Shown: positions 40,910-49,456 of the stretch, in pieces
How the letters are laid out: each line of letters begins with the position of its first letter
How positions within the stretch are numbered: position 1 is the first letter of the stretch
NCBI GenBank assembly: GCA_963663845.2
Contig: OY760650.2
Span: 3,534,001 to 3,598,000, forward strand
Reading direction: 5' to 3'
Source: Versatilivorator sp963663845
GTDB taxonomy: Bacteria > Acidobacteriota > Terriglobia > Versatilivoradales > Versatilivoraceae
Length of the DNA: 64,000 bases
Position numbers and translations under genes: made by a program
The notes under the pieces: generated by a model
Seen by the model: only the letters and a program-made list of their open reading frames with translations
Told to the model about the DNA's origin: nothing
The model's database searches: none

Positions 40910-42679
40910 ATGGACGGACAATTCGGAGTGAGACCGACAGGCATCGTGGCCGCGGTGGTATTGGCGGGCTTTTTTTGTGCGGCGGCTTGTCGGCCGGCCG
41001 GCGAGGTCGCGGTTGAGGACGGCGAACGGTTCGTTCTCTCCCCCCAACACCTGGCCCAGATCGAGCGCCGCCGCCGGGTGGTGGTCAATTTCGACGCCAT
41101 CCACGGCGACCTCAAATTCGCCAACATCCCTCCCAGTGACCTGGTGAAGCTGAGCTTTACCTTCGCCGACGACCCGGAGAGCCACATCGACAGCATCTGG
41201 TGGAACTGGGGCGAAGGCCACCAGTCCCCCTATCCCAGCGAGGTGATGCCCCTCTACGACCAGGAGGGCTATCGGAAGTGGGTGGAGGAGGGCGTCGACA
41301 TCATGCGGATCTTCCTGGAGGCCACCAGGGAGCGGGGGCTGGAGGCCTTCTACTCCTACCGGGTCAACGGCTCCGACAACGATTTGGTGGTGACCCGGGA
41401 GATTCCGATGAAGCAACGTCACCCGGAGTGGCTGCTGGCCGGGCCCTGGGCCCCGGACCGCAAGATTTTCTGGGACTTTCGCAACCGGGAGATCCGCGAC
41501 TACAAGTTGAGCATTCTTCGCGAGGTGGTTGAGAACTACGATTTCGACGGGATCGAGATCGACTTCGCCCGAGGTCCGATCACGCTGCCCTTGGGCCAAC
41601 AGTGGAAGTACCGCCACCATCTGACCGACTTCATGAGCAAGGTCCGGCGGTTGACCCTGGACGCGGCCGAGCGGCGAGGCCGCCCCATCTTGCTGGCTGC
41701 CCGGCTGCCGGCCAGCATCGAGGGCTGCCGCATCGACGGCATCGACATCGAGACCTGGACCCGCCGGCAGTTGCTCGACATCATTGCGCTGGGCTGCCGA
41801 TCCTACGAGGGCGACGTGGCCGCCTATCGCCGGATTACGGCCGGAACCCCCATCAAGCTGCTGGGGGGCTCGGACGAACACCATACCTCCGACGGCTACG
41901 ACTGGCCTCCCATCGAGGTGTTGCGCGGGGTGTTCGCCAACTGGTGGCAACAGGGGGTGGACGGGATCTACTGCTTCAACTGGACCTATGCCATGAAGGA
42001 GGACGCGGACCGCATCGGCGCGCTGCTGCACGACTACAGGATGGCCCCGGTGCACCGCCGCCTCTACCGGGAGATCGGCGATCCGGAAGGGCTCCGGCAC
42101 AAGGACAAGACCTTCGTGGTGCAGCGCCGCGGCGGGGGAGGGAGCGGCGCTCCCGGGACGGTCGGATGGGAGACCCCGCGCTTCTTTCTCAATACCAACA
42201 TGCTGGCCCAACTGCCGGCCGCGCTGGACAACCGGGGGAAGGCCGACACGCTCTTGAGGCTTTGGGTGGCCGATCCTCTGGGGCGGGAATCCCGAAACAT
42301 CCGGGACATCAGTCTACGTCTCATTCTGCACGACGCCGCGGCCGGGCCCCACGTCGAGAAGATGAGAACCTCGGTGAAGCCCGAGCCGGCGGGGCCGAAC
42401 CGGATGCCCAGGGCCCTGATCGCCCTCTTCAAGCGCATCAACCACCTCTACAACAGCTCGCCGCTTGAAGACATCGGGAAACGGATCGAGGTGAGGATCA
42501 ACAACCTGCTGCTGGAGGAACCGGTTGAGGAGGACGGGTGGCTGGTGTTTCCCGGCTTGGATCCGGATCTGTTCGCGGCGGGGACCAACCTGGTGGGAGT
42601 GCGGGTGACCGGCCGGTCGCCGCAAGCCGCAGCCCCCCTGTTCGTCGAGAAGCTGGAACTGCAGGTGGACTATCGGTAG
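40910..42679 (+). CDS. Secreted TIM-barrel glycoside-hydrolase-like lipoprotein, paralog B
   Basis: 589 residues from MDGQFGVRPTG, with a lipoprotein signal (VVLAGFFCAAAC, lipobox ending in Cys). Paralogous to A along its length: FYSYRVNG, NYDFDGIEIDFARGP at about 210-223, LLAARLPASIEGCRIDGIDIETWT, DGYDWPPIEVLRG, NWWQQGVDGIYCFNWT. The same RRGGGGSG linker and ETPRFFLNTNMLAQLP block precede the beta-sandwich, which ends PLFVEKLELQVDYR. Probably anchored to the outer face of a membrane. The short open extension before the ATG is repeat DNA. Confidence 0.8.
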   Translation: MDGQFGVRPTGIVAAVVLAGFFCAAACRPAGEVAVEDGERFVLSPQHLAQIERRRRVVVNFDAIHGDLKFANIPPSDLVKLSFTFADDPESHIDSIWWNWGEGHQSPYPSEVMPLYDQEGYRKWVEEGVDIMRIFLEATRERGLEAFYSYRVNGSDNDLVVTREIPMKQRHPEWLLAGPWAPDRKIFWDFRNREIRDYKLSILREVVENYDFDGIEIDFARGPITLPLGQQWKYRHHLTDFMSKVRRLTLDAAERRGRPILLAARLPASIEGCRIDGIDIETWTRRQLLDIIALGCRSYEGDVAAYRRITAGTPIKLLGGSDEHHTSDGYDWPPIEVLRGVFANWWQQGVDGIYCFNWTYAMKEDADRIGALLHDYRMAPVHRRLYREIGDPEGLRHKDKTFVVQRRGGGGSGAPGTVGWETPRFFLNTNMLAQLPAALDNRGKADTLLRLWVADPLGRESRNIRDISLRLILHDAAAGPHVEKMRTSVKPEPAGPNRMPRALIALFKRINHLYNSSPLEDIGKRIEVRINNLLLEEPVEEDGWLVFPGLDPDLFAAGTNLVGVRVTGRSPQAAAPLFVEKLELQVDYR

Positions 42680-42782
42680 GCAAGGCATCGAGCAAGGAAC
42701 TTGGTTCGGTAAAAACCGGGAACATGGTGTACCCATGAAGCTGGATGTTGCCCGTGGAGCGCGCGGCGCGAGGAGATCCGAA

Positions 42783-45008
42783 ATGCACTGGATTCGGCCG
42801 ATGATTGCCATGGCGGGGCTGACCGGACTGCTGGCCGCTACGCCGGCCTGTCGCGTCCCGGGCCCGGATGGCGCCCCCGATTCGGCGCCAGGGACCGTCC
42901 AGGCCGTGAATCTGCTGCCCAACGCCAGCTTCGAGCTGCCCTTGGGCGAGGAGCCCCGCCAGCCCGGAAACTGGGGGGACATCCTCAACCCCCTCACCAT
43001 CAACCTGGCGGCCACCCACCAGCAGCCGGGGAACTGGCCGCCCCGAAGAGTGGCGGTCGAGGCGGTGGAGGGCGACCACGCGGCCCAGGTCACTCTGGAC
43101 CCGGCCGGAGACGCCTTCGTGGGACACCTGACCTCTCCGGTGGTGGCGGTGCGGGGCGGCCAGGTCTACACCCTCTCGGCTTATGTGCGGAGCGAGGTTC
43201 CGGCCGCCTGGGTGAGGCTGTGCCTGTGGACCCGGCCGCTGGATTGGAGACAGACCGACCCGGCGGCTTCCGAAGGTCAATACCTGGCCTTTTCCGGGCC
43301 CGACGCCCAAAGTGAACCCATGGAGCTATCCGGGGAGTGGAAACGGTACCGGTTCACCTTCGTGGTGGAGCACCTGGTCTCCCAGGGGGTGGCCGACCTG
43401 GTGGTTGGCGGCGAGGGTCCGGGCAGGGCCTGGGTGGACGCGGTTCAGCTCGAGGAGGGGCCGAAGGCTTCCGCCTTCCGCACGCGCTATCCGGTGGAGG
43501 CGGTGCTGGCGGGACGCCGCCAGCCGCCCATGGTCCACCTGGTGGACGAGCCGCTGGAACTGGTTCTGGCCAGCTACAACAGCAGCGGTTCCCCTTGGAG
43601 CGCAGGAGTGAAGCTGAATGTCGAGACCCTGAAGGGAGCGGGTGTCCTGGAAAAGCGCCTCCGGGAGCCGGTGCCGGCCGGATATGAGGAGCGGAAGCTG
43701 AGCTACCCCTTCGAGCGGGTGGGAGAGTTTCGGGCGCGGGTCCGCTCCCGCTCGGGGGCGCCGATCGGGCTGGAGGACTACCTGTTCGTGGTCCATCCGG
43801 TCATGCACCGCGATCTTCAGGCCGTGACCTGGTCCCGCCGCGGCCGGGTTTACCAGCTTCCGGCCGAGCGGGTCTGGATTCCCTGGGGGGACAAGGAGGA
43901 TTTCTTTGCCGATCCTCAACCCAACCTGACGGTCACCCGGCAGGGGGCCATCTATGCCGGGCTCAAGGCCGGGGTGGTGGCCGTCACCCGCGACGGGGGG
44001 CGCAGTTGGGAAATCATCCAGGCCAGCAAGACCTTGCTGTCGGTGCTTCCCGACGGCGCCTTTCTCAACGCCACCCGCGAGCCGGGCGGACTGCGGGTGT
44101 ACCGCTCCCAGGACGAGGGGAGCACCTGGACGGCACTGGGATTCATCCCGGTGACCGGCTCCCAGGCGGGTCCGGTGACGCAGTTGAAGGATGGGACCCT
44201 GGTCTGGCCCATCGGCCAGCCCCGCCCGGGAGTTCCCCACACCGTCTACGCCTATCGGTCGGAGGACGGCGGCCGCACCTGGTCGGAGGGATACCCCATT
44301 GTTCCGGGAGGGGAACCCGCTCTCATTCAGCTCGAATCGGGCCGGGTGCTGGCGGTGGCCCGCCACAATCCCTCCCGGGCCCCGGGCGAGTGGGAGAAGT
44401 TCTACCGGAACGAACCCCCCTGGCGGCTCTGGCAGTGGGCCACCAGCTACTACGACCACCACCGCAACCGCCTGAGCTCCTACGAAAAGAACCTGCTGAT
44501 GGCCGACTCCGACGACGGCGGCATCACCTGGAAGAACCCCCGGGCGGTGACCCACCTGCTGGACGAGATGCACGGGTCGGCCGTCCAGCTCCCCGACGGC
44601 CGCATCGTCCTGATGTACGTTCACCGCCTGCCGGCGCTGCATGGAGGCGAGCGGGCCAAGGTCAGCCGGGACGGCGGCTACACCTGGGAAGAGGAGCTGT
44701 ACTACCTGAACACGGTGGCGGCCCCCAACTGGAAGGAAGTGCTGACCGCCCTCAAGGACGCCGACGGCGGGGTGTTCACCTTCGAGGAAAGCCGGCGGCG
44801 CAGCTTCCCCAGGGAGGGGCAGACGCTGAAGGGCATGTGGTACATCAACGACCACGTGACCAAGCCCGGGTACTCCGCCAGTTGCGTTCTCCCCCCCGAG
44901 CTGGCCGACGGAAAGCCGGGCATGATCCTGACCATCGTGGGCGAGCGGAAAGGAAAGTACCTCCCGGCCCGCATGCAGGCCATCCGCTGGAGGCCGCTGC
45001 CGAGGTAG
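42783..45008 (+). CDS. Sialidase-like BNR/Asp-box lipoprotein with an N-terminal carbohydrate-binding-type domain
   Basis: 741 residues from MHWIRPMIAMAG; GAGGAG seven bases upstream decides this start over an ATG 16 codons earlier. Lipoprotein signal ends in TPAC. Residues about 38-230 (NLLPNASFELPLGEEP..) resemble a CBM4/9-type jelly roll. The propeller has five Asp-boxes: VTRDGGRSWE, YRSQDEGSTWT, YRSEDGGRTWS, MADSDDGGITWK, VSRDGGYTWEE. It would bind or cleave glycans outside the cell. The C-terminal IVGERKGKYLP..MQAIRWRPLP parallels the sialidase-like protein at 19.5 kb (SELWAIRWKPVP), so both are one family. Confidence 0.85.
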   Translation: MHWIRPMIAMAGLTGLLAATPACRVPGPDGAPDSAPGTVQAVNLLPNASFELPLGEEPRQPGNWGDILNPLTINLAATHQQPGNWPPRRVAVEAVEGDHAAQVTLDPAGDAFVGHLTSPVVAVRGGQVYTLSAYVRSEVPAAWVRLCLWTRPLDWRQTDPAASEGQYLAFSGPDAQSEPMELSGEWKRYRFTFVVEHLVSQGVADLVVGGEGPGRAWVDAVQLEEGPKASAFRTRYPVEAVLAGRRQPPMVHLVDEPLELVLASYNSSGSPWSAGVKLNVETLKGAGVLEKRLREPVPAGYEERKLSYPFERVGEFRARVRSRSGAPIGLEDYLFVVHPVMHRDLQAVTWSRRGRVYQLPAERVWIPWGDKEDFFADPQPNLTVTRQGAIYAGLKAGVVAVTRDGGRSWEIIQASKTLLSVLPDGAFLNATREPGGLRVYRSQDEGSTWTALGFIPVTGSQAGPVTQLKDGTLVWPIGQPRPGVPHTVYAYRSEDGGRTWSEGYPIVPGGEPALIQLESGRVLAVARHNPSRAPGEWEKFYRNEPPWRLWQWATSYYDHHRNRLSSYEKNLLMADSDDGGITWKNPRAVTHLLDEMHGSAVQLPDGRIVLMYVHRLPALHGGERAKVSRDGGYTWEEELYYLNTVAAPNWKEVLTALKDADGGVFTFEESRRRSFPREGQTLKGMWYINDHVTKPGYSASCVLPPELADGKPGMILTIVGERKGKYLPARMQAIRWRPLPR

Positions 45009-45103
45009 GTTGTTCTCCGAGTTTTCCACGGATGCAAGATCTTGACTTCGCCAACAAATGGCGGCATAAACACCCAAGCACAGCAATTCACTAAAGCTGG
45101 AGA

Positions 45104-45733
45104 ATGGCGATGGGAACGGTTGCCGGAATCCCCGATACTCAACCAACCGGTGAGCGCCAGATGGAGGACCTTTATTGGCGCGACCCTTACTCCTGGGCGA
45201 TGCAGCAGGCTGAGGCGCTTCGCAGGCGTGACTTCGCCGCCGTCGATTGGAAGAATGTGATCGAGGAGATCGAAGACGTGGGTGGGCGTCATGCAGACCG
45301 GCTGAGAAGCCAATACGCCAGGGCGGTCGAGCATCTTCTCAAGCTGCAATATCGAGAGAGCAAGGAAACTGAGCCCGTGGCCGGCTGGACCCATTCCGTG
45401 AACCAGGCCCGCACGGAGATCGAGGATATTCTACAGCGCAATCCCGGACTCAAGCGTCAGCGCGATGAATTGTTCCAGGATGCTTGGCGACGAGCCAGGA
45501 AAGATGCTGTCAATGCATTCGTACACCAGAGCACCGAAAACATCACGAATGTCTCACTGCTCTTTCGCGAACAAAAGCGTTTGACGCGAGAGTGGCGCCG
45601 CACCCTGCCCCAGGAAAACCCCTACACCCGTCAACAGGTTGAAGATTCCGACTGGATGCCGAAGCAACTCCGGCCAAGCCACCGTCCGCAGATCCGCCAG
45701 CAGTCTGCCCCCAGCCCCGACTGGAGCCGCTGA
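45104..45733 (+). CDS. DUF29 family protein
   Basis: 209 residues. MEDLYWRDPYSWAMQQAEALRRRDF, followed by DWKNVIEEIEDVG, is the DUF29 signature (the first Met here is 19 codons in; the ATG at 45104 is the longer choice). Helical protein of unknown function, commonly found next to mobile or defence genes. It is 63 bases upstream of the Eco29kI-like nuclease in the same direction, at the edge of an AT-richer segment. Confidence 0.85.
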   Translation: MAMGTVAGIPDTQPTGERQMEDLYWRDPYSWAMQQAEALRRRDFAAVDWKNVIEEIEDVGGRHADRLRSQYARAVEHLLKLQYRESKETEPVAGWTHSVNQARTEIEDILQRNPGLKRQRDELFQDAWRRARKDAVNAFVHQSTENITNVSLLFREQKRLTREWRRTLPQENPYTRQQVEDSDWMPKQLRPSHRPQIRQQSAPSPDWSR

Positions 45734-45796
45734 ACCCGTCCAGTGCATTTCACCAACGTTCGGCTGTGCGATTGACCTGCTCTCGTCCCATCTGCC

Positions 45797-46378
45797 ATGC
45801 CTGAAGCATACGACCCGCTGGACTACAAGAACTTGGCCCGTAGCGTTGTGGATGCGCTGCTGGCAACCGGTGCGACCTCCTTGCCACCCGCCGAAAGATT
45901 TACCGGTTCCGGCGTGTATGCCGTCTATTACCTGGGCGGCCTTCCCTACTATGCCGGCTATTCTTCAGCCGACTTAATCAGGCCTATCTATGTTGGTAAA
46001 GCCATACCGACCGGCGGGAGAAAAGGGAGCCCCCAAAAAGGCGCTGGAGCCAGCAGCGAGCTCTTTCACCGCTTGAAGCAACATGCCAAGTCGATTGAAC
46101 AGGCGAAAAACCTCAACCTGCACGAATTTCGATGCCGCTCTCTGGTTGTCATGCCTGTGTGGATCTCTCTTGCTGAACGGTTTCTTGTTGAGCACTTCCG
46201 TCCAGTTTGGAACACGGTGGTGGATGGCTTCGGCAATCACGACCCAGGGAGAGGCCGCCTCAAAATGCGGCGACCGCGCTGGGACGTCGTTCACCCGGGG
46301 CGTCCCTGGGCGACAAGGTTGAAAGCCGAGGAAACCGTTGAGGATATCATCCGGACTCTCGATAGGCCGGCGCCATAG
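45797..46378 (+). CDS. Eco29kI-family GIY-YIG type II restriction endonuclease
   Basis: 193 residues. GIY-YIG motifs: GVYAVYY at 39-45 and PIYVGKA at 63-69, the catalytic Arg92 in LFHRLKQH and Glu127 in SLAERFLVEHF, then the family Asn in RPVWNTVVDGFGNHDPGRGR. This matches Eco29kI/NgoMIII-like enzymes, which in known cases cut CCGCGG; the recognition site here cannot be inferred. Its stop is one base from that of the convergent methyltransferase, the usual compact layout of an R-M pair. Confidence 0.88.
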   Translation: MPEAYDPLDYKNLARSVVDALLATGATSLPPAERFTGSGVYAVYYLGGLPYYAGYSSADLIRPIYVGKAIPTGGRKGSPQKGAGASSELFHRLKQHAKSIEQAKNLNLHEFRCRSLVVMPVWISLAERFLVEHFRPVWNTVVDGFGNHDPGRGRLKMRRPRWDVVHPGRPWATRLKAEETVEDIIRTLDRPAP

Positions 46379-46379
46379 G

Positions 46380-47942
46380 CTAACGTTTTTGAAGCTCAAC
46401 AGCGGTTTCATATAACCGCGTCGGTTGCCTCAACGTGCCGACACGTACTGCAGACTTGACGATGCTGTTGCCCGTACGCTTTTTTCGGACTTCATGGAGT
46501 TCAACGATCTCGAAACCCTCCTGCCGGGCGATTTCAGCAAACAGTTTTTCGGTCTTGAACTCCATGCCTTGCAGAATATTGTTTCCGATGACCACCACTA
46601 CTGTCCCGCCGGATCGCATGTGAGTCCGAATGCGAGCGCAAAAGCGCTGGCAATCATTGAAGTAGGTTGCAGCGTAATTGGCCCACCCGCTTCCTCCGTA
46701 GGCGCCTCTTTCGGAGTGCAGTTCCCTCAGTTCCTTCAACTGTTCCACCAAGTGGGGCAGGGGAGGCTTCAATGCGACCTCTGGTCCGGATCGAACCGTC
46801 TGCCAGAATTGACCGAAGCTCTTGTGCTCGATGGCCTTCAGGTCAGAAGAGTGTTGGACCATGCCGAGCCAAAACAGGTGGGGCCTCGTATTGCGAATGT
46901 AGTGGTAGTTGTTGAGATAGGGGGGCGATGTAACAAGAAGGTCGATACTCTCCGGTGGAATGCAATCTCCATCGTCGAAATATGAAATCGGATGCACGGT
47001 AGCTTGCGGCCGTCGGGTTTGCTTGGCTATCCACTGTTGGAAGGTGACGATGTCCGCATGCATTTCCCAGAGCTTGCGTTTCACGATGCTGAACACGTCG
47101 GCGTGTTCGATGTTGGGCTTTCTGGCGCCGGCCCTCGTGCCGAGACTCGGCTCGTAGGAGTAGTTTGAGAAGCTCACCATCACAGCGCCGAAAGCCACTT
47201 GAAACAAGTCCTTTACCCAATCCGTTGTTTGTTCAGCGATAAAATCCAGACATAGCAGGACTTGATGCTCTACCTCCGGACTGAAGAAGCGTACCCGGCT
47301 CTTGAAGCCCTCGGGAGGAGTTGATACTGCGGCGTCGTTGAGAGACAGTTTTTCCTCGCCATATTCTTCAAACCGATCGAGCATGGTTTCCAAGACGTCT
47401 ACGTCATAGTGTGGCGCCCGGATTTTGGCTTTGCTTGCCAGCGCCGCATAGGGGTTGAGCTCGAAGCCGATCGCTTCATCTTCATGCTTGAGGGCTTCGA
47501 TCAAGGTCGTCCCAACCCCGGCAAATGGATCCAGTACCCTCAATCTCTGCCCATCTCTTCTTGCCTTTTCAAGCACGTCTGCGACGAACGAGCCTGAGAA
47601 GCCGGCGATCCAGGGCACCCAGCGATGAAGCGTGCGGTCATGATTATCGGAAAAAGCCGTATCACGAAAGCCCGAGGTCTGAAGCTCGTACTGCTCCGAG
47701 GGTTCAGCGACGGCCAAACCCTCTTTTGAAACAGAGTTGGATTTTGTGTTGTAGGCAGGATCCGATCCCCCAACCAGCCAATCCTCGAGGGCGCTGCGCA
47801 AGAAACGCCACTCGCGGCCTACCTTTTGAGACGGAATACGTCGCGCTCGCGCCATCTCTCCCAACGTCTTCTCACTCACGCGAATGAAAGCCGCTGCTTC
47901 CGATAGAGTCAGGATCTTCGAAACTTCCTTAAATTCATTCAA
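46380..47942 (-). CDS. DNA amino-methyltransferase (SPPY type) with N-terminal excisionase-like HTH
   Basis: 520 residues from a TTG at 47942 (GGAGG ten bases upstream); no in-frame ATG lies near. Residues 9-56 are an excisionase/MerR-type HTH (TLSEAAAFIRVSEKTLGEMA..VGREWRF). The methyltransferase has AdoMet motif I LDPFAGVGTT at 137-146, ELNP at 161, and catalytic motif IV TSPPY at 338-342, which marks N4-cytosine or N6-adenine methylation. It should protect host sites from the convergent Eco29kI-like nuclease. The fused HTH may let the enzyme control its own locus, standing in for the missing C protein. Known Eco29kI partners are C5-cytosine enzymes, so this pairing is unusual. Confidence 0.85.
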   Translation of the reverse strand: MNEFKEVSKILTLSEAAAFIRVSEKTLGEMARARRIPSQKVGREWRFLRSALEDWLVGGSDPAYNTKSNSVSKEGLAVAEPSEQYELQTSGFRDTAFSDNHDRTLHRWVPWIAGFSGSFVADVLEKARRDGQRLRVLDPFAGVGTTLIEALKHEDEAIGFELNPYAALASKAKIRAPHYDVDVLETMLDRFEEYGEEKLSLNDAAVSTPPEGFKSRVRFFSPEVEHQVLLCLDFIAEQTTDWVKDLFQVAFGAVMVSFSNYSYEPSLGTRAGARKPNIEHADVFSIVKRKLWEMHADIVTFQQWIAKQTRRPQATVHPISYFDDGDCIPPESIDLLVTSPPYLNNYHYIRNTRPHLFWLGMVQHSSDLKAIEHKSFGQFWQTVRSGPEVALKPPLPHLVEQLKELRELHSERGAYGGSGWANYAATYFNDCQRFCARIRTHMRSGGTVVVVIGNNILQGMEFKTEKLFAEIARQEGFEIVELHEVRKKRTGNSIVKSAVRVGTLRQPTRLYETAVELQKR

Positions 47943-48073
47943 GTTCTCTTATCCTCCCTCTTTTTACCTTGATTAAGAAAATACTAATGCCGGATCATGT
48001 CCTGTCAAGGTCATTCTTCGGTGATCTCCAATGGTCCGTGAAGCTTGAGAATCAAGGATAGGAGGCTGAATTC

Positions 48074-49234
48074 ATGGGAGTCTTGTCGGGCTACAGGATC
48101 GTGGAATTCGCGGGCATCGGACCGGCGCCGATGGCGGCTATGCTGCTGTCGGACATGGGCGCAGAGGTGCTGCGCATCGACCGGGTGGAGGAGTCCCACC
48201 TGGGAATACTGATGGAGCATCGCTACAACCTGCTGTGCCGGGGCAGGCGGTCGGTGGCCATCGATCTGAAGCATCGGGAGGGCAGGGAGACGGCGCTCAA
48301 GCTCATCGCCGGCAGCCACGGGCTGATCGAGGGATTCCGGCCCGGGGTGATGGAGCGTCTGGGACTGGGGCCGGACGACTGCCTGGCCCGCAATCCCCGG
48401 CTGGTCTACGGGCGGGTGACCGGGTGGGGGCAGGACGGCCCGCTGGCTCAGGCTGCCGGCCACGACATCAACTACATTGCCTTGACCGGAGCTCTGCACG
48501 GCATCGGAGAGCAGGGCAGACTGCCGGTGCCGCCCCTAAACCTGGTGGGGGATTTCGGCGGCGGCGGGGTCTACCTGGCCCTGGGCCTGGTGGCCGGGAT
48601 GCTGGAGGCCAAGACCTCGGGCAAAGGGCAGGTGATCGACGCGGCCATGGTTGACGGCGCGGCTTCCCAGATGACCTACGTCTACGGCCTGCGGGCGGCC
48701 GGCCAGTGGACCGATGGCAGAGCCGAGAACACCCTGGACGGCGGAGCCCCCAACTACCGCGCTTACGAGACCGGGGACGGGAAGTACATCGCCATCGGTC
48801 CGGTGGAATCCAAGTTCTGGGCCGGGCTGCTGCAACGGATCGGAGCCGCGGAGGAAGGTCTGCACCAGTTGGAGGACCGGTCGAAGTGGCCGCGAATGTG
48901 CGAGCGCCTGGCCGCAATCTTTCGCACCCGGACCCGGGAAGAGTGGCGGCAGCTTCTGGAGGGAAGCGACGCCTGCTTCGCCCCGGTTCTCGACATGGGC
49001 GAGGCCCCGGAGCACCCCCACAACCGGGAGCGGCAGACCTTCGTCGAGGTCGAGGGTGTGGCACAGCCGGCGCCGGCGCCGCGCTTCAGCCGCACTCCCA
49101 GCCGCATCCAGCGGTCTCCGGCCAAGCCCGGAGAGCACACCCGGGACGCCCTGAAGGATTGGGGCTTCAGCGATGCTGAATTGGACCGGTTGCAGGAAGA
49201 CGGGGTGATCGGACGGCGGACGGAGAGGACGTAG
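48074..49234 (+). CDS. Class III CoA-transferase family protein, alpha-methylacyl-CoA racemase-like
   Basis: 386 residues. The N-terminal LSGYRIVEFAGIGPAPMAAMLLSDMGAEVLRID and GRVTGWGQDGPLAQAAGHDINYIALTGALH are diagnostic of the CaiB/BaiF fold. GHDINYLALSGAL-like sequence with Asp at GHD is typical of the racemase (AMACR) branch; true CoA-transferases of the fold also use an Asp nucleophile, so the assignment is a preference. It would epimerise 2-methylacyl-CoA esters in branched lipid breakdown. AGGAGG at 48057-48062 supports the start. Stands alone. Confidence 0.88.
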   Translation: MGVLSGYRIVEFAGIGPAPMAAMLLSDMGAEVLRIDRVEESHLGILMEHRYNLLCRGRRSVAIDLKHREGRETALKLIAGSHGLIEGFRPGVMERLGLGPDDCLARNPRLVYGRVTGWGQDGPLAQAAGHDINYIALTGALHGIGEQGRLPVPPLNLVGDFGGGGVYLALGLVAGMLEAKTSGKGQVIDAAMVDGAASQMTYVYGLRAAGQWTDGRAENTLDGGAPNYRAYETGDGKYIAIGPVESKFWAGLLQRIGAAEEGLHQLEDRSKWPRMCERLAAIFRTRTREEWRQLLEGSDACFAPVLDMGEAPEHPHNRERQTFVEVEGVAQPAPAPRFSRTPSRIQRSPAKPGEHTRDALKDWGFSDAELDRLQEDGVIGRRTERT

Positions 49235-49393
49235 GCGGCCTCTTGCGAACAACGAAAAGAGCTATCCACGAAAGGACGCGAAGGACGACGAAGGGCCACC
49301 AAGCGGGACGCCGTTGCCGCATCGGCAGGACTGCGGCCCGGCAACTTGGCCCGCGCCCCCTTGAGGAGCAAGAGTGATGGTAGGGGCTCCCCC

Positions 49394-49416
49394 GGGAGCG
49401 CGGGCGTCCCGCCCGC
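49394..49416. repeat. Solo family-1 palindrome in the CoA-transferase/enolase gap
   Basis: One copy of the 23-bp palindrome. Upstream, at about 49258-49300, repeated CACGAA/ACGAAGG motifs resemble the flanks of the full elements, and GAGCAAGAGTGATGG matches the lead-in seen in the array at 56.3-56.6 kb. No gene in the gap. Confidence 0.85.
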
Positions 49417-49456
49417 CCCACTCCGGGCGCAGCCCGGCCCTGCTCCCCCGTCCCGA

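Noticed and set aside
45104..45733. DUF29 protein as part of the R-M system
   Set aside because: DUF29 genes are widespread beside unrelated genes; adjacency alone does not support a role.
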